Source: Streptomyces sp. CCM_MD2014
Lineage (GTDB): Bacteria; Actinomycetota; Actinomycetes; Streptomycetales; Streptomycetaceae
Length of the DNA: 64,000 nt
Assembly (NCBI RefSeq): GCF_000772045.1
Contig: NZ_CP009754.1
Coordinates: 6,448,001-6,512,000 of the forward strand
Direction of reading: 5' to 3'
The position numbers and the translations under genes are program-made. This document shows positions 7,468 through 15,912 of this stretch, in pieces. How positions within the stretch are numbered: the stretch's first letter is position 1; the number at the start of each line of letters is the position of its first letter. The notes under the pieces are model-generated. The model saw only the letters and a list, made by a program, of their open reading frames with translations. It was not told where the DNA came from and made no database searches.

Positions 7468-8463
7468 ATGGAGATCCTTGCCTTCGGCGTCCAGGCCGAC
7501 GAGAAGCCCCTGATCGAACGGGCCTTCCGCGACCACGAGGACGTCCGCTGCCTGGACGTCTTCCTCAACGAGGACACCGCCCCCATCGCGGCCGGTCACG
7601 AGATCGTCTCCACGTCCGTCAACGCCGACCTCGGCGCGGACGTCCTGGAGATCCTCGCGGCCGGCGGCACCCGGATGGTGGCCCAGCGCTCCACCGGCTT
7701 CAACAACGTCGACCTGGCCACCGCCGAGCGGCTCGGCATCACCGTGGCCCGGGTGTCGTACTACTCGCCGTACTCGGTCGCCGAGTTCGCCTGGGCCCTC
7801 GCCACGGCCGTCAACCGGCGGATCGTGCGCGCCTCCATCCGCACCCGCGACTTCGACTTCCGCCTCGACGGCCTGATGGGCCGCGACCTGCACGGCCGCA
7901 CCGCCGGCGTCCTCGGCACCGGCAAGATCGGCGAGGCCTTCGCCCGGATCGCCCACGGCTTCGGCATGCGGCTGCTCGGCTGGGACGTCGCCGAGAACCC
8001 GGCCTGCGTGGAGCTGGGCATGCGCTACGTCCCCAAGGACGAGCTGCTCGCCCGCTCCGACCTGATCACCCTGCACGTCCCGCTGATGGCCGAGACCCGG
8101 CACCTGATCGACGCCGCCGCCCTGAAGGCGATGCGCGACGACGCCATCCTCGTCAACTCCAGCCGCGGCGGACTGATCGACACCGCGGCCCTCGTAGGCG
8201 AGCTGCGCGCGGGCCGGTTCTCGGGCGTGGGCCTGGACGTGTACGAGGCGGAGGCGGGCCTGTTCTTCCTCGACAAGTCCCTGGAGGCCGTCGAGGACGA
8301 CACCCTGGCCCGCCTCGTCACCTTCCCGAACGTGCTGGTCACCTCGCACCAGGCCTACTACACCGAGGACGCCGTCGGCCAGATCGTCGACACGACCGTG
8401 CGCAACGTCCTCGACTACCGTCAGGGCCGCCGCTCGGAGAACGTGCTGGTCCCGCGCAGCTGA
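7468..8463 (+). CDS. D-lactate dehydrogenase-like 2-hydroxyacid dehydrogenase
   Basis: This 331-residue NAD-dependent enzyme of the D-2-hydroxyacid dehydrogenase family probably reduces pyruvate to D-lactate. The nucleotide-binding GTGKIG motif lies near residue 152. The catalytic set is present: Arg in NSSRGGLID near residue 234, Glu in LDVYEAE near 263 and His in SHQAYYTED near 295. Length and the FFLDKS segment fit fermentative D-lactate dehydrogenases rather than SerA. A TATATT hexamer at 7431 could be part of its promoter. Its last 43 bases overlap the convergent anthranilate synthase gene. Confidence 0.9.
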   Translation: MEILAFGVQADEKPLIERAFRDHEDVRCLDVFLNEDTAPIAAGHEIVSTSVNADLGADVLEILAAGGTRMVAQRSTGFNNVDLATAERLGITVARVSYYSPYSVAEFAWALATAVNRRIVRASIRTRDFDFRLDGLMGRDLHGRTAGVLGTGKIGEAFARIAHGFGMRLLGWDVAENPACVELGMRYVPKDELLARSDLITLHVPLMAETRHLIDAAALKAMRDDAILVNSSRGGLIDTAALVGELRAGRFSGVGLDVYEAEAGLFFLDKSLEAVEDDTLARLVTFPNVLVTSHQAYYTEDAVGQIVDTTVRNVLDYRQGRRSENVLVPRS

Positions 8464-10322
8464 CCGGCCAGCTCCCGCACGATCGCGGTGCCGTTCAGCG
8501 TCAGCACCGACTCCGGGTGGAACTGCACCCCGGCGAAGCCGTCGCCCCGCAGCGCGTGCACCTCGCCGCCCGCCGAGCGGCTCACCTCGACGCCGTGGGC
8601 GGCCAGCTCCAGAGCGGCCTCGTCGTCGCAGCGCGCCGTGAAGCTGTTGTAGAAGCCGACCGTCTCCCGCCGCCCGAACAGGTCGATCTCCGTCTGCGCC
8701 CCCTGGTACGGCACCTCCTTGCGGACGATGCCGAGGCCCAGCTCGGCCGCGATCAGCTCGTGCCCGAGGCAGACGCCGAGGACGCCGTGCCGGTGCGTCC
8801 CGAGCACCTCGGCGGTCAGGGAGCGCAGGAAACGCATCTTCGGGTCGGCCGGATCCGAGGGATCACCGGGCCCCGGCCCCAGCACCACCGGGCCACCCTC
8901 GTGCCCCAGCACCGCCTCGCGCAGCCCCGGCTCGTCGTACCGCCGTACGCTCACCGTGAGCCCCGAGGAGCGCAGCACGTGCGCGAGCATCGCCGTGAAG
9001 GTGTCCTCCGCGTCGACGACGAGCGCGTGCCCGCTCAGGGCGGCCGACGGCTCCTGCATCCGCAGCCAGAACGGCGCCAGCGAGGCCCGGCGCCCGTCCA
9101 GCGCGGCCCGCACCCGGGGATCGTCGGCCAGCTTCGGACGCTCGGCCTCCGCCCGCGGCCGGGACGGACGTACGCCCAGCGCCGCCAGTACGCCGGCCGC
9201 CTTGGCGTGGGTCTCCGCCACCTCGCCCGCCGGGTCCGAGCCGCGCACCAGGGTGGCGCCGACCGGCACCCGCAGCCGCCCGTCGGCGTCGATGTCGGCG
9301 GTGCGGATCAGGATGGGCGAGTCGAGCGTCTGGGGGCCGGCCGCCCCGCCGGGGCCGTCCCCCGGGCCCCGCCCGAGCAGGGCCAGCGCGCCCGCGTAGT
9401 AGCCCCGCCCGCCGCTCTCGTGCCGCTCGATCACCCGGCAGGCGTTCTGCACCGGCGAGCCGGTGACCGTGGCCGCGAACATCGTCTCCCGCAGCACCTC
9501 CCGGGCGTCCAGGGAGGACTTGCCGCGCAGCTCGTACTCGGTGTGCGCGAGGTGCGCCATCTCCTTCAGCCGCGGGCCGACGACCACGCCGCCCATGTCG
9601 CCGACGGTGCACATCATCTTCAGTTCCTCGTCGACGACCATCGACAGCTCCTCGATCTCCTTGCCGTCGGCGAGGAAGCCGAGCAGGTGCTCGGGGGTCG
9701 GGCCCTCGGCGGGGTAGCGGTACGTGCCGCTGATCGGGTTCATGACGACCGTGCCCCCGGACATCCGCACGTGCACCTCCGGGCTGGCCCCGACCAGCGT
9801 GCGGTCCCCGGTGTGCACGACGAACGTCCAGTACGCGCCCCGCTCGCCCTCCAGGAGCCGCCGGAACAGGGCCAGCGCGTCGGCCCGCCCGAACCCGGGG
9901 ATCCGCCCCTCGTACGTCCGCCGGATCACGAAGTTGGCGCCCTCGCCGCGCCCGATCTCCTCGTCCAGGACCCGGCCGACGGTCCGCGCGTACTCCTCGT
10001 CGCCGACGTCGAAGCCCCCGCCCTCCACCCGCACCTCGTGCGCGGGCAACTGCGCCAGCGCCTCGGCGAGCGGGATGCCGTACCGCTCCTCGGGGGTGAG
10101 CATCAGCAGCGGTGTGCCGTCGTCGCGGACGTCGAAGCCGCGCTCGCGGATCTGCCGGAAGGGGACGAGCGCCAGGCCTTCGTCGGGCAGGTCGGCGAGC
10201 GCGCCGTGCTCCGTGACCGGGCCGAGCAGCAGTTCCACGAGATCGTGGTCGTGGCCCGGGGCGCGGCGGCGCAGCAGGGCGAAGGGGCGGGGGTCGGTCA
10301 GGAGGCTGTCGAGCGGTGTCAT
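8421..10322 (-). CDS. trpEG: Fused anthranilate synthase (TrpE and TrpG domains in one chain)
   Basis: This 633-residue protein makes anthranilate from chorismate and glutamine, the first step of tryptophan synthesis. The N-terminal chorismate-binding domain (to about residue 390) has the family core in NPISGTYRYP and TVTGSPVQNACRVIE. The C-terminal class I glutamine amidotransferase has the nucleophile in GVCLGHE and the catalytic His in QFHPES. The ATG lies about 120 bases downstream of a leader peptide with three Trp codons and a hairpin terminator, so it is controlled by attenuation. A similar fused gene with a trp attenuator has been described in S. venezuelae. A PhzE-like aminodeoxyisochorismate synthase is the main alternative, but the leader argues for tryptophan. 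Confidence 0.93.
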   Translation of the reverse strand: MTPLDSLLTDPRPFALLRRRAPGHDHDLVELLLGPVTEHGALADLPDEGLALVPFRQIRERGFDVRDDGTPLLMLTPEERYGIPLAEALAQLPAHEVRVEGGGFDVGDEEYARTVGRVLDEEIGRGEGANFVIRRTYEGRIPGFGRADALALFRRLLEGERGAYWTFVVHTGDRTLVGASPEVHVRMSGGTVVMNPISGTYRYPAEGPTPEHLLGFLADGKEIEELSMVVDEELKMMCTVGDMGGVVVGPRLKEMAHLAHTEYELRGKSSLDAREVLRETMFAATVTGSPVQNACRVIERHESGGRGYYAGALALLGRGPGDGPGGAAGPQTLDSPILIRTADIDADGRLRVPVGATLVRGSDPAGEVAETHAKAAGVLAALGVRPSRPRAEAERPKLADDPRVRAALDGRRASLAPFWLRMQEPSAALSGHALVVDAEDTFTAMLAHVLRSSGLTVSVRRYDEPGLREAVLGHEGGPVVLGPGPGDPSDPADPKMRFLRSLTAEVLGTHRHGVLGVCLGHELIAAELGLGIVRKEVPYQGAQTEIDLFGRRETVGFYNSFTARCDDEAALELAAHGVEVSRSAGGEVHALRGDGFAGVQFHPESVLTLNGTAIVRELAGQLRGTSTFSERRP

Positions 10323-10393
10323 GGATCCGTGTCCTTCTCGGTTCGGCGGAGAGTTCGTCGGAGAGGAGGAACGGACCCGGGCTCGAAAACGCC

Positions 10394-10418
10394 GAAGGCC
10401 GCCCCTCGGGCGGCCTTC
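10394..10418 (-). terminator. Intrinsic terminator of the trp attenuator
   Basis: GAAGGCCGCCC and GGGCGGCCTTC form a perfect 11-bp stem with a three-base loop. Read on the - strand it is followed by GGCGTTTTCG, a short T-run. It lies between the Trp-rich leader peptide and the trpEG start, where an attenuator terminator belongs. Confidence 0.85.
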
Positions 10419-10442
10419 GCGGAGTCTTGCTGTCGCGCGCAG

Positions 10443-10499
10443 TCAGTGGGCCGCCGGATGAGCGGTCCACCACCAGTTCTGGGTCGAGTGCGCGAACAT
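10443..10499 (-). CDS. trpL: trp leader peptide with three consecutive Trp codons
   Basis: An 18-codon frame encodes MFAHSTQNWWWTAHPAAH and stops 25 bases before the attenuator hairpin. Translation of this peptide would sense charged tRNA-Trp: ribosomes stalling at the three Trp codons should favour an alternative structure and let RNA polymerase reach trpEG. The ATG lies seven bases after a TAGGGT hexamer with no ribosome binding site, so the transcript is probably leaderless. The peptide itself is not expected to have a function. Size and position match the leader reported for the S. venezuelae gene. Confidence 0.9.
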   Translation of the reverse strand: MFAHSTQNWWWTAHPAAH

Positions 10500-10527
10500 G
10501 CCGTCGACCCTAGCGCATCCGCGCGCG

Positions 10528-10567
10528 GCGCCGCGGCACGTCCCGCGATACGGGACGGCCGCGGCGC
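10528..10567 (-). terminator. Terminator after the amidase gene
   Basis: GCGCCGCGG (10528-10536) pairs with CCGCGGCGC (10559-10567) around an inner CGTCCCG/CGGGACG stem with a five-base loop. It begins 7 bases past the amidase stop codon and ends before the trpL promoter, so it probably insulates the trp unit from read-through. There is no clear T-run, as is common in Streptomyces. Confidence 0.65.
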
Positions 10568-10573
10568 ACCGCA

Positions 10574-13402
10574 TCAGATGATCATGCCGTACGTGTTCCA
10601 GCCGCCGCCGATGCTGGTGCGGCCCTTGAACGGCGCCGAGGCGCTGCCGGTGCCCTGGTAGAACCAGAGCACGCCGTCCTTGTCGCGGGCGATCAGGTCC
10701 GGCACTCCGTCGCGGTTCAGGTCGCTCGGCCCGTTCAGCACGTCGTACACGTTCCAGCCGCCGCCGACCCGGGTGCGGGCCTCGAACACGGCCGACGCGT
10801 CGCCCGTGCCCTTGTACAGCCACAGGACGCCGCTCTTGTCGCGGGCGACGAGGTCCGGCCTGCCGTCGCCGGTGAGGTCGCCGGTGTCGGTCAGCATGTT
10901 GTAGACGGACCAGCCGCCGCCGATCCTGGACTTGGTCTCGAAGGGAGCGGCGGTGTTGCCGGTGCCCTTGTAGAGCCAGAGCACGCCGCTCTTGTCGCGG
11001 GCGATCAGGTCCGGCCTGCCGTCACCCGTGAGGTCGCGGGCGCCGGTGATCGTGTCGTAGACGGACCAGCCGCCGCCGACCCGGGTGCGGGCCTCGAACG
11101 GCTCCGTCATGTCGCCGCTGCCCTTGTAGTACCAGAGCACACCGCTCTTGTCGCGGGCCACCGCGTCGCCGGTGCCGTCGGCGCGCAGCGCCGTCAGCGT
11201 CGTCACCGTGTTGTAGGTGTTCCAGCCGCCGCCGATGCGGAAGCGGCCGAAGAACGGCGAGGAGGCGCTGCCGGTGCCCTGGTACTGCCACAGCACGCCC
11301 GAGGAGTCCCGGCCGAGGATGTCGTACCGGTCGGTGCCCGGGTCGGGCGCGGTGCCCTTGGCCAGCTGGACGTCGGCCGTGCGGACGTAACCGATGCGGT
11401 GGTTGAAGCGGATCGGGTAGTACGTGGTGTCGCCCACGACCACCGTGCGCGAGCCCTCGCCCGAGCCGTCGATGTTGCCGCTGTTGTAGTACGAGCCCTT
11501 CATGGCGCCGCCGGCCAGGGCGTACTTCTGTCCGGAGAGGACGCCGTACTTGCTCAGCGACTCGTTGTTCTTGCTCTGGACCGGCACTCCGGTGCCCGTG
11601 TACGCGCTGTCCTCGGGGTAGGCGCGCCCGTACACCGGTATGGAGCTCGCCCCGGCCTTGGCCGTGACCACGTCCGGCGTGCCGACGGCGGCGGCGAACT
11701 GGCCGCCCCGGTTGTAGAACCAGGCCTTCTTGCCGCCGTACCAGATGGCCGTCCAGTCCTGCCGGGCCTCGGCGACCACGAACTCGCCGCCGGCCAGGAC
11801 CTTGTTGCCCCAGTTCCAGCCCTCGGACCAGGACTGGCTGCCCAGGTACGGGTCGGTGAGCATGGCCGAGGAGGTGGACGGCGAGGAGTAGAGGTAGACG
11901 AAGTTCGCCGGCTGCTTGGGGACCGAGGAGCCGCCGTTGGTGATCTTCGGCTGGTTCGCCGTGGTGAACGGCGGGACCACGCGGATCACCTGGCCGGGCT
12001 TGTACGGGCCGCCCGGGCCCTCGGCGCCGGTCGGGGCGCCCAGCAGGTCCATGTAGTGGTTCCAGTCCCAGAACGGACCCGGGTCCCAGTGCTGGGACTT
12101 CACGTTGCCGTCCAGGACGCCCGGGACCTCGTCGTGGCCGAGGACGTGCTCACGGTCCAGCGGGATGTCGTACTTGCCGGCCAGGTACTTCACCAGCGCG
12201 GCCGAGGACTCGTACTGCGGCTCGGTGTACCAGCTGCCGTCCTTGATCGCGTAACCCTCGTGCTCGATGCCGATCGAGTGCATGTTGAGGGTCTTGTTGG
12301 CCGCGTGCCAGGCCTCGTTCTTCGTCTCGACCATCTGGGTGACCAGACCGTCGGAGGCGCGGATCAGGTAGTGGGCGCTGGCGTACGAGTACGAGTTCTG
12401 GAAGACGCCCAGGGCGCTGCTGTAGCTGCCCTCGGTGTCGTGGATCACGATCGAGGTGATCTCGTGGCCGGCCGTGGGGCGGCTCGCGACGTTGTAGTTG
12501 CCCCAGTCGTCGATGCCGCCGTTCTGCTTGTAGGCGGCGGGACGGAAGTCGCAGTTCAGACCGGACGGGCACTCGGGGGCGGGGGCGGCGGACGCCGCGG
12601 CCAGCTCCAGGTCCGTCGTCTTCTTCGGCTCGACCGCCGGGTCGGCCGGCAGCGTCAGGGACTGGCCGTCGGCGGTGACGCGCTTCTCACCGGTCCTGAT
12701 CGACTCGAACACGCGCTGCGCGAAGAGCTGCGCGCCCTTGTGGTCCGGGGCCTGGCTGGCCCGGGCCACGGCCGGGTACCAGGCGCCGGGGTCCTCGGGC
12801 AGCGAACCGGTGGCGTCCTTCTGGTACTTGGCCAGCAGCGCGGCGCCCGCGCGGATGCTCTCGCCGGTGTCGCTCTGCACCTCCTCGGCCGACGCGTCGA
12901 TGAGGCCGGCCGCCTCGTCCAGGGTGTGCAGCCGCGGGTCCTCGGTGTCGACGGGCTTCTCGTCGAGGCTCTCGAGGGCCTTGTCGGCGTCGAAGTGCTT
13001 CTCGACGACGGGGTCGCCGCTGCGGTTCATGTGCTCGAGCCGGTGCTCGCGCTCCTCGGCGGCGCCGCCGTTCTCGAGGCTGTCCGCGTCGACGTCCGTG
13101 AGGCCCATGACGTTGTACGCGCCGGTGGTGCTCGGCAGGCCGTCGTGGTCCTCCCAGCGCGTCTGCCGGTACGAGACCGCCATCAGCACGCTCTGCGGAA
13201 CGTCGAACTCCGCGGCGGCCTGCTCGAACTCGCTCTGCAGCCGGGCCCCCGGGGCCACGGCGGCCTGCGCCGGGTCCGAGCCGAGCAGGCCGGGCGAGGC
13301 CAGGGCCAGTCCGCCGGCGGTGGCGGCGACGGCCACCGCCGAGGCGACGCCGTAGACGAGCATTCTCTTCTTCTTGCGGTCTCTTCGATGGTCCGCGCTC
13401 AA
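10574..13402 (-). CDS. Secreted N-acetylmuramoyl-L-alanine amidase with C-terminal FG-GAP/VCBS-type repeats
   Basis: This 942-residue secreted enzyme probably cleaves the amide bond between muramic acid and the stem peptide. The N-terminus has a basic stretch (RRDRKKKR) and a hydrophobic core to about residue 47, a signal peptide. An alpha-helical region follows (residues 50-270), then an Amidase_2 (AmpD/PGRP-like) domain with zinc ligands His321 (VIHDTEG), His423 (GHDEVPG) and Asp440 (HWDPG). An SH3-like region lies at about 485-680. Five repeats of about 48 residues, each with RDKSGVLWxYKGTG and a xxIGGGWxxY segment, complete the protein and may bind cell wall or a surface. The start is TTG. 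Confidence 0.9.
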   Translation of the reverse strand: MSADHRRDRKKKRMLVYGVASAVAVAATAGGLALASPGLLGSDPAQAAVAPGARLQSEFEQAAAEFDVPQSVLMAVSYRQTRWEDHDGLPSTTGAYNVMGLTDVDADSLENGGAAEEREHRLEHMNRSGDPVVEKHFDADKALESLDEKPVDTEDPRLHTLDEAAGLIDASAEEVQSDTGESIRAGAALLAKYQKDATGSLPEDPGAWYPAVARASQAPDHKGAQLFAQRVFESIRTGEKRVTADGQSLTLPADPAVEPKKTTDLELAAASAAPAPECPSGLNCDFRPAAYKQNGGIDDWGNYNVASRPTAGHEITSIVIHDTEGSYSSALGVFQNSYSYASAHYLIRASDGLVTQMVETKNEAWHAANKTLNMHSIGIEHEGYAIKDGSWYTEPQYESSAALVKYLAGKYDIPLDREHVLGHDEVPGVLDGNVKSQHWDPGPFWDWNHYMDLLGAPTGAEGPGGPYKPGQVIRVVPPFTTANQPKITNGGSSVPKQPANFVYLYSSPSTSSAMLTDPYLGSQSWSEGWNWGNKVLAGGEFVVAEARQDWTAIWYGGKKAWFYNRGGQFAAAVGTPDVVTAKAGASSIPVYGRAYPEDSAYTGTGVPVQSKNNESLSKYGVLSGQKYALAGGAMKGSYYNSGNIDGSGEGSRTVVVGDTTYYPIRFNHRIGYVRTADVQLAKGTAPDPGTDRYDILGRDSSGVLWQYQGTGSASSPFFGRFRIGGGWNTYNTVTTLTALRADGTGDAVARDKSGVLWYYKGSGDMTEPFEARTRVGGGWSVYDTITGARDLTGDGRPDLIARDKSGVLWLYKGTGNTAAPFETKSRIGGGWSVYNMLTDTGDLTGDGRPDLVARDKSGVLWLYKGTGDASAVFEARTRVGGGWNVYDVLNGPSDLNRDGVPDLIARDKDGVLWFYQGTGSASAPFKGRTSIGGGWNTYGMII

Positions 13403-13421
13403 AACCCCACCCCGGTATGCC

Positions 13422-13444
13422 CTCGATATGAATATGTGTGCGAG
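13422..13444. promoter_or_regulatory. AT-rich palindrome between the amidase and aroH
   Basis: CTCG and CGAG flank two ATAT blocks (CTCGATATGAATAT then GTGTGCGAG). This is one of the few AT-rich stretches in the window and lies about 20 bases before the amidase start, so it may carry the amidase promoter or an operator. No match to a known box is claimed. Confidence 0.3.
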
Positions 13445-13571
13445 TCCGCTGTGATCCGAACTTCAGAGGCGCGTGAGGCTACCAACCCGTGCGCGGGGGC
13501 CCGCAGGGGGGTCCCGTCTCACCTGTCGGGCCAGGGGAAGACCGCGTCGCGTGACCCCGTAGTGTTAAGGG

Positions 13572-14924
13572 GTGACCGTGAACGCTAAGACCAGCCCGAG
13601 CGCTGGCAACACCTGGCGAGACCTGCCCGCGGCGCAGCAGCCCGAGTACCCCGACACCGAGGCTCTGCGCGCAGTGATCGCGGACCTCGAGTCGTATCCG
13701 CCGCTCGTCTTCGCGGGCGAGTGCGACCAGCTGCGCGCCCGGATGGCGGCCGTCGCCAAGGGAGAGGCGTTCCTCCTCCAGGGCGGCGACTGCGCCGAGG
13801 CCTTCGACGCGGTGTCCGCGGACCACATCCGCAACAAGCTCAAGACCCTCCTCCAGATGGGCGCCGTCCTCACCTACGCCGCGTCCGTGCCCGTGGTGAA
13901 GGTCGGGCGGATCGCCGGCCAGTACTCCAAGCCGCGCTCCAAGCCGACCGAGACCCGCGACGGCGTGACGCTGCCGACCTACCGCGGCGACTCCGTCAAC
14001 GGCTTCGACTTCACCGAGGCGGCCCGGGTCCCCGACCCCGAGCGGCTCAAGCGCATGTACCACGCCTCGGCGTCCACGCTGAACCTGGTGCGCGCCTTCA
14101 CCACCGGCGGCTACGCCGACCTCAGGCAGGTGCACGCCTGGAACCAGGACTTCGTGAAGTCCTCCCCCTCCGGCCAGCGCTACGAGCAGCTCGCCCGGGA
14201 GATCGACAACGCGCTGAACTTCATGCGGGCCTGCGGCACGGACCCGGCCGAGTTCCAGACCGTCGAGTTCTTCTCCTCGCACGAGGCGCTGCTGCTCGAC
14301 TACGAGTCGGCCCTCACCCGCGTCGACTCGCGCACCGGCCAGCTGTACGACGTCTCCGCGCACATGGTGTGGATCGGTGAGCGCACCCGGCAGCTCGACC
14401 ACGCGCACATCGAGTTCGCCTCGCGGATCCGCAACCCGATCGGCATCAAGCTCGGCCCGACGACCACGGCCGAGGAGGCGCTGCAGTACATCGAGCGGCT
14501 GGACCCGGAGCGCGAGCCCGGGCGGCTGACCTTCATCGTCCGGATGGGCGCGGACAAGATCCGCGACAAGCTCCCGGAGCTGGTGGAGAAGGTCACCGCG
14601 TCCGGGGCGACCGTCGCCTGGATCACCGACCCGATGCACGGCAACACCTACGAGGCGGCCTCCGGTCACAAGACCCGCCGCTTCGACGACGTGCTCGACG
14701 AGGTCAAGGGCTTCTTCGAGGTGCACAAGTCGCTCGGCACCCACCCGGGCGGCATCCACGTCGAGCTGACCGGTGACGACGTCACCGAGTGCGTGGGCGG
14801 CGGCGACGAGATCTTCGTCGACGACCTGCACCAGCGCTACGAGACGGCCTGCGACCCGCGGCTCAACCGCAGCCAGTCGCTCGACCTGGCGTTCCTGGTG
14901 GCGGAGATGTACCGGGACCAGTGA
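13572..14924 (+). CDS. aroH: Class II 3-deoxy-D-arabino-heptulosonate 7-phosphate (DAHP) synthase
   Basis: This 450-residue enzyme condenses phosphoenolpyruvate and erythrose 4-phosphate, the first step of the shikimate pathway. It is the plant-like class II form, recognised by FLLQGGDCAEAF (with the metal-ligand Cys), NPIGIKLGPTTTAEE, TFIVRMGADKIRDKLP and WITDPMHGNTYEA. It closely resembles the S. coelicolor enzyme as I recall it. The GTG at 13572 lies six bases after TAGTGT, so the transcript is probably leaderless; a second GTG at 13578 has AAGGGG in front and is the alternative. It supplies chorismate to the nearby anthranilate synthase. Confidence 0.97.
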   Translation: MTVNAKTSPSAGNTWRDLPAAQQPEYPDTEALRAVIADLESYPPLVFAGECDQLRARMAAVAKGEAFLLQGGDCAEAFDAVSADHIRNKLKTLLQMGAVLTYAASVPVVKVGRIAGQYSKPRSKPTETRDGVTLPTYRGDSVNGFDFTEAARVPDPERLKRMYHASASTLNLVRAFTTGGYADLRQVHAWNQDFVKSSPSGQRYEQLAREIDNALNFMRACGTDPAEFQTVEFFSSHEALLLDYESALTRVDSRTGQLYDVSAHMVWIGERTRQLDHAHIEFASRIRNPIGIKLGPTTTAEEALQYIERLDPEREPGRLTFIVRMGADKIRDKLPELVEKVTASGATVAWITDPMHGNTYEAASGHKTRRFDDVLDEVKGFFEVHKSLGTHPGGIHVELTGDDVTECVGGGDEIFVDDLHQRYETACDPRLNRSQSLDLAFLVAEMYRDQ

Positions 14925-14928
14925 CGGT

Positions 14929-14945
14929 CCGCCCGCGGCGGGCGG
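14929..14945 (+). terminator. GC hairpin after aroH
   Basis: CCGCCC (14929-14934) and GGGCGG (14940-14945) form a short stem four bases past the aroH stop. It is weak and has no T-run. Confidence 0.4.
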
Positions 14946-15016
14946 GTGAAATGGGGCGCGGGTCACACGGGATCCGCGCCCCTCGCACTTTTGCGGGCCT
15001 GGCGCGATGGGTAAGG

Positions 15017-15035
15017 TTAGGTTTGCCTCACCGAT
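15017..15035 (+). promoter_or_regulatory. Iron box (IdeR/DmdR1-type operator) upstream of bfd
   Basis: The 19 bases TTAGGTTTGCCTCACCGAT match the actinobacterial iron box TTAGGTTAGGCTAACCTAA at 14 positions. The site lies about 60 bases before the bfd start, where a bound iron-dependent repressor would block transcription when iron is plentiful. Confidence 0.75.
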
Positions 15036-15097
15036 CAGTCGGGCCCTCCGGTCGTCGGTACGGCACGACCTTGTACCCCGCCCGGGAGGTGAACCGC

Positions 15098-15322
15098 GTG
15101 TTCGTCTGCAGCTGCTTCGGTGTCACCGAGGAACAGGTGAGGAGTCACGCGGAGGCCGGCGCGTGCACGCCCCGGCAGATCGCCTCCGCCTGCAAGGCGG
15201 GCACCGACTGCGGCGGCTGCGTACGGCGCATCCAGGCCCTGCTCGGGCGCGGCGCCTGCCCCCGCCGGCAGCTGGCCGACCAGGGTGCCCCGGTCCTGGC
15301 GGAGCTTCCCGAGGCGGCCTAG
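15098..15322 (+). CDS. bfd: Bacterioferritin-associated ferredoxin
   Basis: This 74-residue [2Fe-2S] protein probably passes electrons to bacterioferritin to release stored iron. The four ligands are Cys4, Cys6, Cys38 and Cys41, giving the C-x-C-x31-C-x2-C spacing of Bfd. The GTG at 15098 has GGGAGG 8 bases upstream. An iron box sits in the promoter region, so the gene should be switched on in iron starvation. It is convergent with bfr, with the two stop codons 16 bases apart. Streptomyces Bfd proteins are a little longer than E. coli Bfd at the C-terminus. Confidence 0.95.
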   Translation: MFVCSCFGVTEEQVRSHAEAGACTPRQIASACKAGTDCGGCVRRIQALLGRGACPRRQLADQGAPVLAELPEAA

Positions 15323-15332
15323 CCCCGTACTT

Positions 15333-15352
15333 CCGGCTCTAGAGGGAGCCGG
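15333..15352. terminator. Bidirectional terminator between bfd and bfr
   Basis: CCGGCTC and GAGCCGG form a 7-bp stem with a six-base loop, between the convergent bfd and bfr genes. The hairpin includes the bfr stop codon. Confidence 0.55.
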
Positions 15353-15842
15353 GTCCCGACGGGTCCGGCTGGGTCTGCTCGATGACCGTCGACAGGTACA
15401 GCGACTCGCCCAGCTTCTCGACCAGGTCGAGCTGGGTCTCCAGGTAGTCGATGTGGTGCTCCTCGTCGGCGAGGATCGCCTCGAAGACGTTGGCCGACGT
15501 GATGTCGTGCTTGGCCCGCATCACCTCGATGCCCCGGCGCAGCCGGTCGATCGCCTCCAGCTCGATCTCCCGGTCGGCCTGGAGCATCTCCGTCACGCTC
15601 TGGCCGACCCGCACGTGGAAGAGGCGCTGGTAGTTCGGCAGGCCGTCCAGGAGCAGGATGCGGTCGGTGAGCACCTCGGCGTGGCGCATCTCGTCGAAGG
15701 ACTCCGCGCGCGTGTACTTCGCGAGCTTGTGCCAGCCCTTGTGGTCCTGCAGCTTCGCGTGCAGGAAGTACTGGTTGATGGCCGTGAGCTCGGCGGTCAG
15801 CTGCTCATTGAGGAACTCGATGACTTCCGGGTCGCCCTGCAT
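15339..15842 (-). CDS. bfr: Bacterioferritin
   Basis: This 167-residue protein forms the 24-subunit haem-containing iron store. The dinuclear ferroxidase ligands are all present: Glu18, Glu51, His54, Glu94, Glu127 and His130. Met52 provides the haem ligand between subunits. A good AAGGAG site precedes the ATG. The region upstream has three AGTAAGT repeats that may bind a regulator. Its partner Bfd is encoded convergently next door, so storage and release functions sit together but are transcribed separately and probably regulated in opposite directions. Confidence 0.97.
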   Translation of the reverse strand: MQGDPEVIEFLNEQLTAELTAINQYFLHAKLQDHKGWHKLAKYTRAESFDEMRHAEVLTDRILLLDGLPNYQRLFHVRVGQSVTEMLQADREIELEAIDRLRRGIEVMRAKHDITSANVFEAILADEEHHIDYLETQLDLVEKLGESLYLSTVIEQTQPDPSGPGSL

Positions 15843-15912
15843 CGCTTGACGCTCCTTCGAACGGGAACAGGCGTGTTGCGCGGCATGATTGCACCGGCGT
15901 CGAAGATCGTCC

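Noticed and set aside
7416..10661. Long + strand frame across the hydroxyacid dehydrogenase and trpEG
   Set aside because: It overlaps two clear genes in another frame or strand and shows no domain.
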